Positions 27,511 through 36,785 are shown, numbered from the stretch's first letter. The stretch is 64,000 bases of DNA from JAVBLY01 sp031553035 (GCA_031553035.1 JAVBLY010000004.1:62001-126000), one strand, 5' to 3'. Numbers and translations are program-made. Notes: generated by a model not told the origin, from the letters alone.

Positions 27511-28449
27511 AGAATGTTTTAACACCAAATAAATGTAAGACATTTCAAAAGTCATATCAAAGAGAGGGACTATCCCTCTCTTTATTATTTCACTTGTCGA
27601 TGCGTATGTCTGCTCGGTACCAGATAGAACTGGTGTTATGTAAAGAGGAATGTTCTTTTCATCACATCTGTTCTTGAGTGAAAAAATAGAATGCTCGTCC
27701 TCACTGATGCCTGCAGATACCGTTGAGGAATGATATGTCCTGTGAAGGACGGCATCAACACTATCCAAATCAAAGTCATTATAATTAAGACCCGGATAAG
27801 GCGATATTGAGAGTATATTACCTTTTATTTTTTCTATTCGAGTTAGAAGAGGAGTACTGCCGCCTCCAAGTTCATTACGGATTTTTTCTATTACATTCAG
27901 CTTATGGTGAGCGCTTTCAAAATCAGGTGACAGGTCGGCACTTTGAACAATGCGGTTAGCACCATGGATATTCATTTCTTCATTTCTGTTTTTATAGGGG
28001 ACATAAACCGAGGGGACAACACATTCATGGATGAGATCGACCGCTTTATTGAAATTATCATACCCATTGGCATTTTCGTTAGTGAGTGGCTTTGCTGATG
28101 ATACGAGAAAAACAGGGACATCGATTCCATCAAATAAAAGGGACATGAGGTTGGCTGTAAACGCCAGCGTGTCTGTGCCGTGAGTAATAATTATTCCATG
28201 GGAAATACTCATGTCGATGCTCTTTAGATGCTCTATCAGAGCATTCCAGTGATCGAAGTTTAAGTTTTCGCTGAGCAGATCTATTGGCCGGCTGATATTG
28301 AATTCGATTTTTCCTTTGTATTCAGGCTTCAGTTCGAATAAATTAGTAATTAGTTTATTAGAAGCCATGACCGTATCAATATCGATTATATTGTTTTCGT
28401 TATATGTTGAGCCGATAGTCCCGCCGGTAAGAATCAATTCGATTTTCAT
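27505..28449 (-). CDS. L-asparaginase family protein
   Basis: The 314 residues start MKIELILTGGTIGS, carrying the first catalytic Thr. The second catalytic motif is GIIITHGTDTLAFTANLM, with Thr-Asp. The C-terminal IIKRGIVPLFDMTFEMSY matches the family end. The length fits the type I cytoplasmic enzyme, and there is no signal peptide. It hydrolyses asparagine to aspartate and ammonia, which would feed the aspartate transcarbamylase route in the pyr operon, though no direct link is shown. AAGGAG precedes the ATG. The stop overlaps the end of the convergent secreted-protein gene by six bases. Confidence 0.85.
   Translation of the reverse strand: MKIELILTGGTIGSTYNENNIIDIDTVMASNKLITNLFELKPEYKGKIEFNISRPIDLLSENLNFDHWNALIEHLKSIDMSISHGIIITHGTDTLAFTANLMSLLFDGIDVPVFLVSSAKPLTNENANGYDNFNKAVDLIHECVVPSVYVPYKNRNEEMNIHGANRIVQSADLSPDFESAHHKLNVIEKIRNELGGGSTPLLTRIEKIKGNILSISPYPGLNYNDFDLDSVDAVLHRTYHSSTVSAGISEDEHSIFSLKNRCDEKNIPLYITPVLSGTEQTYASTSEIIKRGIVPLFDMTFEMSYIYLVLKHSL
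27559..27590 (+). terminator. Hairpin terminator inside the end of the convergent asparaginase gene
   Basis: AAAGAGAGGGA (27559-27569) and TCCCTCTCTTT (27573-27583) form a perfect 11-bp stem with a 3-base loop, followed by a broken T-tract. It lies in the last codons of the minus-strand asparaginase gene and could stop transcription from both sides. Confidence 0.65.
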
Positions 28450-28534
28450 GTCTGTCAGTTCTCCTTATATAATATGAACAGTATACTGTAGATTTATTGA
28501 TATTGATAGATGCATATGATATTGTTGTTTCAAT

Positions 28535-29770
28535 ATGGAGATCAGAAGCACAAAATTCATGAATATAAATATTTTAAAATCACTCGTAATCACATGCATA
28601 ATGCTTGGGATAATCGGCGTGATTATTTCATATGTAAATATTACCGATCCATATAACGAGATCGTCAAGCCGCTTGTAGGAAAATACTTTTACGTCAGTC
28701 TGGTATTATTGGCACTTGTGTATATCGCTCAGGTTTTCTGGCTACAAAAGCCGGGGGATGAAAACCCATCAAATGGAAAGTTCTATTTGAATATATTTTT
28801 ATTAGTTGCAGCAATATTGATATTGTTCAGATTGAACTCAGGAACAATAGGAGTCATGGAAGATCGCAACATGTTCGTCGACCCTATGGACATGCTAAGC
28901 AGTACAGATCCAGGCTATTCCGAAGTCTATATAATAATATCATCGATCCTGATTGCTGCTGTAATTATTATTTCAATGATAGCTGTCATAATGAAAAGCA
29001 ATTACATAATATTGATTCAGGTTATACTGATCGCCGCTTATACTATTGTCTTTAGTTCATATATTTTATCGGTTGATATAATGCTTCTCTATGTGTTTGG
29101 ATTATATACTGAAACCAGAAATACTGACCGCCGGCCGGAAATTCTGTTTATAGCAGTAGCTTCACTGGTATCTTTTATCTCAATTTTGTCTATGGCAGTG
29201 CCTGTGATAATCGATTCTATGAGTGTTTATGGATCACTTTTTGATACAGGAAATATCTACAGTTTCCTATTTCATCTTTTATCTCTTGTATACGGGATAT
29301 TATTTATCTTTGCCTGGAAGAAAAGCTGTCTGAAGCTTCTTATTATTGGAGGCGTGCTTTACCTGATTGAATTTATCAGTTTTTTTGTTGTGTCCGTTTT
29401 AAGTGCATGGACATATATGAACGAAGGGGTTTCAGTTGTCAGTGCTTTTATGTCTATTCTAGACGGTTATGAAATGGGTGTATCGGTAATACTTATTTTC
29501 TTTGTTATTTCGTTAGTAGGTTTGGTGAGAAACAGAAAGAAAGGATCGATTAAAATCAATGAGTCCGCGAATGATAAGCGTATTGACAGGAAACTTGTAA
29601 TTGCAATAGTAATTTCTGCTATGGCTTTCATAGTTATAACATGCAATTCTATTTACAGTTATATAGTGATCATGAAGGATTTTCATGAAGAGTCAGATAG
29701 CGGCATTATAACGGAAAATGAAATAATTGATGAAATGCCCGTAGAAGATGAAACGATCTATCTGGATTGA
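28535..29770 (+). CDS. Multi-pass membrane protein of unknown function
   Basis: The 411 residues (403 if started at ATG 28559) form about ten hydrophobic helices. The first is LVITCIMLGIIGVIISYV, and the protein ends in an acidic tail (DEMPVEDETIYLD). Neither start has a well-placed ribosome site: GGAG at 28537 is too far from 28559 and overlaps the first ATG. No catalytic or transport signature is recognised. It stands alone, divergent from the asparaginase gene and upstream of the structured RNA. Confidence 0.7.
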   Translation: MEIRSTKFMNINILKSLVITCIMLGIIGVIISYVNITDPYNEIVKPLVGKYFYVSLVLLALVYIAQVFWLQKPGDENPSNGKFYLNIFLLVAAILILFRLNSGTIGVMEDRNMFVDPMDMLSSTDPGYSEVYIIISSILIAAVIIISMIAVIMKSNYIILIQVILIAAYTIVFSSYILSVDIMLLYVFGLYTETRNTDRRPEILFIAVASLVSFISILSMAVPVIIDSMSVYGSLFDTGNIYSFLFHLLSLVYGILFIFAWKKSCLKLLIIGGVLYLIEFISFFVVSVLSAWTYMNEGVSVVSAFMSILDGYEMGVSVILIFFVISLVGLVRNRKKGSIKINESANDKRIDRKLVIAIVISAMAFIVITCNSIYSYIVIMKDFHEESDSGIITENEIIDEMPVEDETIYLD

Positions 29771-29886
29771 TTGATCCTACGTGCGTACGTGCGTTTACAA
29801 AAAAACAATTTGATACAATCATATACATGTGATAGGGTAGATATATAAACATCCTGAGGTTCACGTTAAGGCTATATAATTTCTTC

Positions 29887-30028
29887 AACATCTACGTTCA
29901 CGGGATCCCGAGTCATTTGGACAGCTGTCATGCCGGCTTGACCGGAAGGCAAAAGCTCAGAGCAGGGACCCCACTTATCTAAGATAAGGGGTGAATTTAG
30001 CGGCCTGACGGTTCATTCGGGATTTTTT
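29887..30028 (+). ncRNA. Structured RNA of unassigned class with intrinsic terminator
   Basis: The 29771-30116 gap holds TATAAT at 29875-29880 and then a compact fold. A closing stem pairs ATCCCGAGT (29905-29913) with ATTCGGGAT (30015-30023) and runs into T6, so it doubles as a terminator. A small hairpin CCGG-CTTGA-CCGG lies near 29933-29945. A strong hairpin (29968-29992; ACCCC, TTATC, TAA loop, GATAA, GGGGT) follows. The block GAGCAGGGACCCCA ... GGGGTGAAT recalls part of the c-di-AMP (ydaO) riboswitch, but that riboswitch's conserved 3' block is absent. 6S-like RNA is another option. The ends are approximate. Confidence 0.55.
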
Positions 30029-30116
30029 ATTGTAAAAAATAGTATTATTTTATATAATTAACAAAGTTGCATTGTCGCGTAAAATACAGAAACTGAAATA
30101 CATAAGGAAGCAAAGA

Positions 30117-31097
30117 ATGAGTATATTTGATCAGGGAAAAACCATAAGTATCACAGACATCGAAGATGTGAAAATAGGAAATGCACAGGATTTAACCGGA
30201 GGCACAGGCTGTACGGTGATCATAACAGAAAAGGGAGCCGTTACAGGAGTAGATGTCAGAGGCGGCGGTCCCGCATCAAGAGAAACAGATCGTCTGAGCA
30301 CTCTATGCCCGCTGGATCAAAACCATGCTATAGTGCTGTCAGGCGGCAGTGCGTTTGGATTGGATGCGTCAGGCGGTGTAATGCAATTTCTTGAAGAAAG
30401 GGAAATAGGCTACAAAACGAGAGCAGGTTTGGTGCCCCTCGTATCCGGTGCATCTATCTATGACCTGGTACTTGGAGACAGTAAGGCGAGACCTGACAAG
30501 CAAATGGGTTACGAGGCATGTGTCAATGCATACAAGGGAGAATTCAAAGAAGGTAATTTTGGTGCGGGAACAGGTGCTACTGTAGGCAAAATAATGGGCC
30601 CCGAAAGAATGATGAAGTCTGGCATGGGCACATGCGCTATACAGTTTGGCGATCTTCAGATTGCTGCTATTGTCGTTGTTAATGCATTCGGCGATATCTA
30701 CAATATTGAAACAGGCAACTTTCTTGCAGGACTTCTCAGTGAGGATAAAAGAGAAATATTGGGAACTGAAAACGTAGTCGTCGGCAAACTTGATGCATCG
30801 ACAGATTATCTTACGGAAAATACGACAATAGGTTGTATCATAACCAATGCCAGAATAACAAACGCTCAAGCCACAAAGATAAGTGGTATTGCTCATAATG
30901 GCCTGGCCAGGGTCATTTGGCCTGTACATACATCAGCTGACGGTGATGCGATTTTTACTCTTGGAACAGGAAAAGTAGATGCCGACAGTAACCTGCTAGG
31001 CGCAGTTTCCGGAGAGATAATGGCCATGGCCATAAACAACGCCGTAAAGAATGCAGAGCCGGCATACGGACTGGAAGCTGCAAAAGATTTTATATAG
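30117..31097 (+). CDS. P1-family (DmpA/S58) peptidase
   Basis: The start is ATG 30117, with AAGGA 8 bases before; in-frame upstream codons lack a ribosome site. The 326 residues match the DmpA-like N-terminal-nucleophile family: ITDIEDVKIGNAQDLTGGTGCTVI, VDVRGGGPASRETD, LSGGSAFGLDASGGVMQFLEE (each seen in segments) and the late HTSADGDAIFTLGTG. Relatives are aminopeptidases or L-aminopeptidase/D-esterases that mature by self-cleavage. It starts about 90 bases after the terminator of the structured RNA and is followed by prmA after 8 bases. Confidence 0.9.
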   Translation: MSIFDQGKTISITDIEDVKIGNAQDLTGGTGCTVIITEKGAVTGVDVRGGGPASRETDRLSTLCPLDQNHAIVLSGGSAFGLDASGGVMQFLEEREIGYKTRAGLVPLVSGASIYDLVLGDSKARPDKQMGYEACVNAYKGEFKEGNFGAGTGATVGKIMGPERMMKSGMGTCAIQFGDLQIAAIVVVNAFGDIYNIETGNFLAGLLSEDKREILGTENVVVGKLDASTDYLTENTTIGCIITNARITNAQATKISGIAHNGLARVIWPVHTSADGDAIFTLGTGKVDADSNLLGAVSGEIMAMAINNAVKNAEPAYGLEAAKDFI

Positions 31098-31105
31098 AGG
31101 AAAAC

Positions 31106-32074
31106 ATGAAATACATTGAAACAAAGATATTTACAACTTCTCAGGGTACTGAGCCTGTAATGGCGCTGCTCCTTTCTTATGGAATCGAAAACATTTCTGT
31201 AGATGATCCAAGAGATGTAAGAGAACTGATCATAAAAAAAGACAACAAGGAATGGGATTATATAGATACTTCTCTGATCAAGGGCGAAGACGAAGCCATC
31301 GTAATATTTTATATCGAGAATACTGAATCGGGCAAAAATCTGCTTAATGAGATCAAGATAGAAGTCATGAAGCTCAAAAGCGATGAAATGTACGGTAATT
31401 ATGGCGAAAATGTGGATTTTGGCAGAATGTATATGGAATCAAACCCATTATCCGATGACTGGAAGAACAAGTGGAAAGAAGGGATACACCCCTTTAAAAT
31501 AACTGAAAATATCGTAATCAAGCCGACTTGGGAAGAATATATAAAAAAAGACGATGAAATCATAATCGAAATCGATCCCGGCATGGCATTCGGTACAGGT
31601 TCACATGAAACGACAGGATCTTGCGCAATACTTCTTGAGAAGTATATCAAAAAAGATGATGACGTTTTGGATATCGGTACCGGTTCCGGAATTCTTGCAA
31701 TAATAGCGTCATTACGGGGTGCAAAAAATGTTGATGCATATGATATCGATTCTACCGCTATAGAAGTTGCAAAAGCGAATCTGAACGTAAACAAAATATC
31801 CGCCGGAGTCAATGTGGCAGAAAAAGATATTTTGAAAACTGAATTAGCAAAAGCATATGATATCATTGTATCAAACCTGACAAGCCGGATAATAAAAAGC
31901 ATGATACCAACTGTAGCAAAAGCACTGAAGGGTAATGGTAAGGTGATTTTATCCGGAATGCTCAAGGAAGAAAAAGTAAAAATGCAGAAATTCTTTGCAG
32001 ATTCCGGATTATCGATCTTAGATGAGATAACTGACGGAGACTGGTACACAGTTTTACTGGAAAAACAGAGGTAA
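31106..32074 (+). CDS. prmA: Ribosomal protein L11 methyltransferase
   Basis: The 322 residues have an N-terminal substrate-binding domain, then a SAM methyltransferase with FGTGSHETT (PrmA signature), VLDIGTGSGILAIIASLRGA (motif I, in part), VSNLTSRII (motif IV, NPPY-like) and GKVILSGML. It trimethylates L11. AGAGGAAAAC precedes the ATG. It forms an operon with the P1 peptidase upstream and rsmE 7 bases downstream; prmA-rsmE is a very common pair. Confidence 0.95.
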   Translation: MKYIETKIFTTSQGTEPVMALLLSYGIENISVDDPRDVRELIIKKDNKEWDYIDTSLIKGEDEAIVIFYIENTESGKNLLNEIKIEVMKLKSDEMYGNYGENVDFGRMYMESNPLSDDWKNKWKEGIHPFKITENIVIKPTWEEYIKKDDEIIIEIDPGMAFGTGSHETTGSCAILLEKYIKKDDDVLDIGTGSGILAIIASLRGAKNVDAYDIDSTAIEVAKANLNVNKISAGVNVAEKDILKTELAKAYDIIVSNLTSRIIKSMIPTVAKALKGNGKVILSGMLKEEKVKMQKFFADSGLSILDEITDGDWYTVLLEKQR

Positions 32075-32081
32075 GATAGAT

Positions 32082-32822
32082 ATGAGCAGATTTTTTGTCG
32101 CACCATCCCAAGTGGGAGATGAAATAATCACAATAAATGATAAAGGTGATATTTCTCATATCATAAATGTACTTAGATTGGGAAAAGGGAGTAAGATCGA
32201 CATCTCGGACAGTTCTGTATGGGAATATAAAACTGAGATCTTATCAACCGATAATGATGAGATCAAGGCTAAGATTCTTGATAAAAGACGTTTTTCGAGA
32301 GAGCCATCCAGAAAAATCACGCTTTTTCAATCGATTCCAAAGCAAAAGAAAATGGATGAGATCGTTCAAAAATCAATAGAATTGGGAGTCAGTGAAATAG
32401 TTCCTGTATTCACCTCCAGAAGCGTAATTGATAAGAACACCGATATGGTGCCGAAGATCGAAAGATGGAACAGGATCGCTGCAGAAACCGTTAAGCAATG
32501 CCAGCGAGGACGGGTTCCTAATGTTGATGGAGCAATATCATTCGAGCAAATGGTAAAATACTTAGCAGCATTTGACTTGGTTCTTTTCCCTTATGAAGAA
32601 GAGTCTGAGAATACAATCAAGAATTGCCTTAGACATCTGGATATCGATCCCGAAAGGATCGCAGTAATAATAGGACCCGAAGGAGGGTTCAGCGAAAACG
32701 AAGCAAACGAAATAATTGACCATAATGCTATTTCTGTAAGTCTGGGAAAAATAATTTTGAGAACCGAAACAGCTGGACCTGCTGCAATTGCAATGGTCAT
32801 GTATGAATTGGAGATGATTTGA
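32082..32822 (+). CDS. rsmE: 16S rRNA (uracil-1498-N3) methyltransferase
   Basis: The 246-residue SPOUT methyltransferase has an N-terminal PUA-like domain (MSRFFVAPSQVGDEI). The knot region includes LFQSIPKQKKMDEIVQKSIELG, IIGPEGGFSENEANE and SLGKIILRTETAGPAAI. All three SPOUT motifs are intact. It modifies U1498 in the ribosomal decoding region. It is co-transcribed after prmA, with the VanY-like gene starting 4 bases later. Confidence 0.95.
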   Translation: MSRFFVAPSQVGDEIITINDKGDISHIINVLRLGKGSKIDISDSSVWEYKTEILSTDNDEIKAKILDKRRFSREPSRKITLFQSIPKQKKMDEIVQKSIELGVSEIVPVFTSRSVIDKNTDMVPKIERWNRIAAETVKQCQRGRVPNVDGAISFEQMVKYLAAFDLVLFPYEEESENTIKNCLRHLDIDPERIAVIIGPEGGFSENEANEIIDHNAISVSLGKIILRTETAGPAAIAMVMYELEMI

Positions 32823-32826
32823 TTTT

Positions 32827-33687
32827 ATGGAAAAAACAACAAAAAAACGCACCTGGATAATTTTGTCGATAATATGCTTGATCTTACTGGCCGTCATGAT
32901 TTATTTAAGCAATTTCTATTTATCAAACAATGGTGAAAAATACAATGAAAAACAAAACCCGACCAAAAAGTTTTCTGATTATGAATACTATCTTAAAGAA
33001 AACTCCAAAAGATATGTGGATTACAAGAACAACAATCCTATGATCAGGAGCGCTGACATTATATGGATGGTAAATATGGGACTTGACGATGAATTTTATA
33101 ATAATGCGGAGATTGTTGAAGATCCAGATGACACACTGGTACTTGTCAATAAACATAATATGTTGCCTATGTCATTTGAGCCAGATAAGCTTGTCAGCAT
33201 CGGAGGCGATTTTAAAGCCAGACCTGAAGTTGCAAAAGCGTATAAAGAGATGATCGCAGATGCAAAGGAAGCAGGGATGGCAATAAAGCCTCAATCAGGT
33301 TTTCGTTCATATAAGGTACAGTCCATATTATACGAAGATGCCAAAGCTGCGGACCCGGAAAATGTTGACACATACAGCGCCAGAGCCGGATACAGTGAAC
33401 ACCAGACCGGACTTGCAATAGATATGAATGTTCCGGACGGCGGTGAACTATATGATTTTATCGGAACCGATCAAGCTAAATGGGTCGCAGAAAACTGCTA
33501 TAAATACGGCTTTATTATCAGATATACCGAAGCAAATAAAAATATAACCGGATATATGCCCGAACCCTGGCATGTCAGGTATATCGGTATCGATCATGCA
33601 AAAAAAATGAAAGAAGAAGGTATGGGCAGTTTTGAGGAATACACCGCAAAATTCTTAACGCCAAAAGAAGCTCAGGATGACAACTGA
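32827..33687 (+). CDS. Membrane-anchored D,D-carboxypeptidase of the VanY (M15B) family
   Basis: The 286 residues have an N-terminal basic stretch and membrane helix (about 9-31), then an extracytoplasmic zinc peptidase domain. GFRSYKVQ precedes YSEHQTGLAIDMNV (SxHxxGxAxD: zinc His and Asp near 191-198) and EPWHVRYIG (catalytic Glu and zinc His near 245-248). It would trim D-Ala from peptidoglycan stem peptides. There is no vancomycin-resistance cluster nearby, so this is a housekeeping enzyme. Its stop overlaps the mtaB start by one base. Confidence 0.92.
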   Translation: MEKTTKKRTWIILSIICLILLAVMIYLSNFYLSNNGEKYNEKQNPTKKFSDYEYYLKENSKRYVDYKNNNPMIRSADIIWMVNMGLDDEFYNNAEIVEDPDDTLVLVNKHNMLPMSFEPDKLVSIGGDFKARPEVAKAYKEMIADAKEAGMAIKPQSGFRSYKVQSILYEDAKAADPENVDTYSARAGYSEHQTGLAIDMNVPDGGELYDFIGTDQAKWVAENCYKYGFIIRYTEANKNITGYMPEPWHVRYIGIDHAKKMKEEGMGSFEEYTAKFLTPKEAQDDN

Positions 33688-34973
33688 TGAAAAAAATCTC
33701 CTTTTTTACTTTAGGTTGTAAGGTAAACCAGTACGAAACACAGGCACTTAAAGAAAAATTTGAAAGAAACGGATATGAAATCGTGGGCGATAATGAATTC
33801 GCCCATGTTTATATAGTGAATTCTTGTTCAGTTACAGGGATCTCAGACCGAAAAACCAGACAGTATATAAGAAAAACAAAGAAACTGAATCCCGAAGCCA
33901 TCACCGCACTAATCGGTTGTTATGCTGAAACAGGAACAGAAAAAGTCAGCGAAATCGATGAAGTCGACATAGTTCTGGGCACAGCAGAAAAAAGCGGGTT
34001 GCTTGAAGTCATAGAACAAGCTTTACCTGCTGAAAAAAGCCATTCCAAAATAGTCAGTGTAGGCGGAGTCGGCAGTATTTCTGTTTATGATGACTACGGC
34101 ATTGTAAGCGGAATGGATTCACGCACCCGTGCATATATCAAAATTGAAGACGGATGTGACAGATTTTGTTCTTACTGCGTAATCCCTTATGCAAGGGGCC
34201 CTGTCAGAAGCAGGCCGGTAGACAGCATTCTTGATGAAGCCAGGTTGCTTTTGGAGAAAGGTTATAAAGAGCTCATCCTTACCGGGATCAATGCCGCACT
34301 GTACGGATCAGATACGGATAATGATTTAATTTCTCTGATCAAACAAATATCCGACATTGATACTGATAAAGCCGATCAAGATGATTTTCGAATAAGGCTC
34401 AGCTCTTTAGAACCGACAGTCATAAATGGGGAATACGCCGCTGAATTGATTAATATACCAAAATTGTGTCCTCATCTCCACCTTTCACTTCAGAGCGGAA
34501 GTGACCGTATTCTTTCTTCAATGGGCCGAAGATATACACGCAAAGAATATCTGGATATCATCAAAGTCTTAAAGAATCATGATCCGAACTATTCAATTAC
34601 GACCGATATAATCGTTGGATATCCCGGCGAAACAGAAAAAGACTTTGAAGACAGCTTATCTATTGTCAGTGAAGTAGGTTTTTCCAAAGTCCATGTATTC
34701 AAATACTCAAAGAGAGAAGGAACTGTTGCAGCCAGTATGCCGGACCAGATTCCCGGGCAGATAAAAAATGAGCGAAGCCGTGCCTTGATCGAAAAAGCAG
34801 AGGTGGCTTCCGCAGATTTTCTTAGGCAAAATACCGGAACTGAAAGAGAGGCTCTTATTCTGGAATATGATTCCTCAAAAGATATCTATCTAGGAATTAC
34901 GAACAACGACATAGACGTTGAAATAAAGTCATCTTCTGATATTCTTAACAACTTCATAAAAGTAGACTTATAG
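33687..34973 (+). CDS. mtaB: tRNA t6A37 methylthiotransferase
   Basis: The 428 residues have an N-terminal MTTase domain (FFTLGCKVNQYETQ with Cys ligands; VNSCSVTGISDRKTRQ; LIGCYAETG). The radical-SAM domain has CDRFCSYCVIPYARG (Cys triad near 156-163), and a TRAM-like C-terminal domain follows. This pattern identifies MtaB, which makes ms2t6A in tRNAs reading ANN codons. It completes the peptidase-prmA-rsmE-vanY-mtaB operon. Confidence 0.93.
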   Translation: MKKISFFTLGCKVNQYETQALKEKFERNGYEIVGDNEFAHVYIVNSCSVTGISDRKTRQYIRKTKKLNPEAITALIGCYAETGTEKVSEIDEVDIVLGTAEKSGLLEVIEQALPAEKSHSKIVSVGGVGSISVYDDYGIVSGMDSRTRAYIKIEDGCDRFCSYCVIPYARGPVRSRPVDSILDEARLLLEKGYKELILTGINAALYGSDTDNDLISLIKQISDIDTDKADQDDFRIRLSSLEPTVINGEYAAELINIPKLCPHLHLSLQSGSDRILSSMGRRYTRKEYLDIIKVLKNHDPNYSITTDIIVGYPGETEKDFEDSLSIVSEVGFSKVHVFKYSKREGTVAASMPDQIPGQIKNERSRALIEKAEVASADFLRQNTGTEREALILEYDSSKDIYLGITNNDIDVEIKSSSDILNNFIKVDL

Positions 34974-35002
34974 TTGAATTATCTAAAGCAAGATAGTATA
35001 CT
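34974..35002 (+). promoter_or_regulatory. Sigma-A promoter
   Basis: TTGAAT (34974-34979), a 17-base spacer, then TATACT (34997-35002). It begins right at the mtaB stop and drives the secreted FN3 protein gene. Confidence 0.75.
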
Positions 35003-35051
35003 TTTTTATATATTACATTGCAGTACAAGTTCTATTATTTGGAGGGGAGTT

Positions 35052-36119
35052 ATGGACAAACAACAAGAAAAGCAATTAGGATCAAATAAACAATTTCGGG
35101 TAATTTTGGTAATTATATTAACTATGACATTGGTGGTTACGATGATTCCATTATCAGCAAATGAGAGCAAGGTGGATGCTGCTACTGATCCGTCTACATA
35201 TACAAGTATCAATCAATTACAAACTACTTATAATGGCCAAGGTAAGTTTACCGGGGGATCTGCTTTGACTGAATGTGCTATCGGTTACAAAATAAAGTTG
35301 GATTACCATTCACCGGTTCGAGTATATGTCAGAGCGGTATCTTTGACTTCAAGTCCCGGAAAAACTGGAACTTTTGATATTATATTCAAAAATGAAACAG
35401 AAACATTTTATTCAATTGACAAGGAAGATAATACCGGAGCGAAGGATTTTAAAACAAAGATCCTGAATCCGGGGACATACACCCTTATTTTGCGGACAGA
35501 TGAAAAAAACAAAGCATGGAATAGTGATTTTAAAATCGATGTTTACATGAAAGAAAATATTGTCGGGAAAATATATACTGACCGTGGATTCACAGTTTTA
35601 CCTTACACCGGGAAACCAGTCAGTTTTGTGAAAAATGTCAGACTTGGCGGAACTTCTTCCAGTCCATTACTAATCAGAGATCGTGATTATTGGATTCATT
35701 ACTCTAAAGGCAATGTAAATATTGGTACTGGTGTGTTGACTGTAAAAGGGAAAAACGGATTCTATGGCTCAGTTAATTCATATAAACAAACTCTCTTTAC
35801 TTACACAATCAAACCAAACAAAGTCACGATATACAAAAAAAAGACAACAATCAGTTCCACCCGGCCGGCAAAGCGTCAACTCAAAATTAAATGGAAGAAG
35901 ATTAGTACTGCAAACTATTATCAGATAAAATACCGAGCCAAAGGAACAAAGAAGTGGTACAGCAAGACAGTATCCGGCAGTAAGACTTCTCTTACAATAA
36001 AGAAACTGAAAAAAGGCAAACGATATCAGTACAAAGTAAGAGGCCTGCAAAAGTTGAAAGGTTATACTGCTTACTACTCAAAATACAGCACAGCAAAAAC
36101 CAGCTCTAAGATAAAATAG
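35052..36119 (+). CDS. Secreted protein with C-terminal fibronectin type III domain
   Basis: The start is ATG 35052 behind GGAGGGGAG; the upstream in-frame extension covers the promoter and is not coding. The 355 residues begin with a polar N-terminus and a signal sequence (FRVILVIILTMTLVVTMIPL, cleavage after about residue 45). A beta-rich region follows, then an FN3 domain (about 265-350; KWKKISTANYYQIKYRAKG and LKKGKRYQYKVRG). The C-terminus is very Lys-rich. FN3 domains of this sort are common in clostridial surface or polysaccharide-binding proteins. The function is unknown. Confidence 0.78.
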   Translation: MDKQQEKQLGSNKQFRVILVIILTMTLVVTMIPLSANESKVDAATDPSTYTSINQLQTTYNGQGKFTGGSALTECAIGYKIKLDYHSPVRVYVRAVSLTSSPGKTGTFDIIFKNETETFYSIDKEDNTGAKDFKTKILNPGTYTLILRTDEKNKAWNSDFKIDVYMKENIVGKIYTDRGFTVLPYTGKPVSFVKNVRLGGTSSSPLLIRDRDYWIHYSKGNVNIGTGVLTVKGKNGFYGSVNSYKQTLFTYTIKPNKVTIYKKKTTISSTRPAKRQLKIKWKKISTANYYQIKYRAKGTKKWYSKTVSGSKTSLTIKKLKKGKRYQYKVRGLQKLKGYTAYYSKYSTAKTSSKIK

Positions 36120-36157
36120 CTTTCAAGACAATGAATTTAAATGAAGAAAGGAACAAA

Positions 36158-36505
36158 ATGACTGACTGTATATTCTGCAAAATAGCAAACAAAGAGATCC
36201 CGTCTAATATTGTCTATGAAGATGAAGAGATACTGTGTTTTCATGATCTTGAGCCTCAGGCACCTGTTCATGTACTTATCATACCCAAAAGGCATATCGA
36301 GTCGATAGATGATCTCACTGAATCTGAAGAAGACAAGGAGCTGTTGGGTCATTTGATGGCCAAAGTTCATGTGATAGCCGGATTACTCGATCTTACAAAT
36401 GGATATCGGGTCGTAAACAATTGCGGCGAAGATGGCTTCCAGACAGTAAAACATTTGCATTTCCATCTGCTGGGAAAAAGAAAGATGACCTGGCCCCCAG
36501 GCTGA
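36158..36505 (+). CDS. HIT-family nucleotide-binding protein (HINT-like)
   Basis: The start is ATG 36158, with GAAAGGA 6 bases upstream; an earlier in-frame ATG (36131) has no ribosome site. The 115 residues have CIFCKIANKEIPSNIVYED (zinc Cys and HIT N-terminus), HVLIIPKRHI and the histidine triad HLHFHLLG. Such proteins hydrolyse phosphoramidates or adenylated nucleotides. Genes for HIT proteins often precede rpsU in Bacillota, as here. Confidence 0.93.
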   Translation: MTDCIFCKIANKEIPSNIVYEDEEILCFHDLEPQAPVHVLIIPKRHIESIDDLTESEEDKELLGHLMAKVHVIAGLLDLTNGYRVVNNCGEDGFQTVKHLHFHLLGKRKMTWPPG

Positions 36506-36521
36506 TTCCTAAACAAAAAAC

Positions 36522-36550
36522 TTGAAATGCCCACGTTCGCATTGTATAAT
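36522..36550 (+). promoter_or_regulatory. Sigma-A promoter of rpsU
   Basis: TTGAAA (36522-36527), a 17-base spacer, then TATAAT (36545-36550): near-consensus, as expected for a ribosomal protein gene. Confidence 0.85.
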
Positions 36551-36602
36551 AGCATGTGTTGTAGACGATTCAGGATTTGTCAGGAGGAGGTGACAGCGAA
36601 CA

Positions 36603-36785
36603 ATGGCACAAGTATTCGTTAGAGAAAACGAAAGCTTGGAAAGTGCTCTCAAGAGATTCAAAAGATCATGCGCAAGAGACGGCGTTATGTCAGAACTCAG
36701 AAAAAGAGAACATTACGAAAAACCAAGTGTAAAGCGTAAGAAAAAATCAGAAGCTGCAAGAAAAAAGGCTAACAAAAAGTATTAA
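36603..36785 (+). CDS. rpsU: 30S ribosomal protein S21
   Basis: The 60 residues are MAQVFVRENESLESALKRFK followed by a highly basic tail with KRKKKSEAARKKANKKY, the standard S21 pattern. S21 aids base-pairing of mRNA with the 16S 3' end. AGGAGGAGGTGA is an unusually strong ribosome site, although spaced 9 bases from the ATG. It is co-transcribed with yqeY 9 bases later. Confidence 0.97.
   Translation: MAQVFVRENESLESALKRFKRSCARDGVMSELRKREHYEKPSVKRKKKSEAARKKANKKY

Noticed and set aside
29887..30028. Signal recognition particle RNA or glycine riboswitch
   Set aside because: ACCGGAAGGCAAAAGC looks superficially similar to both, but the SRP tetraloop context (GUCAGG ... GGAAGGAAGCAGC) and the glycine AGGCAAAAGGAC block are absent.
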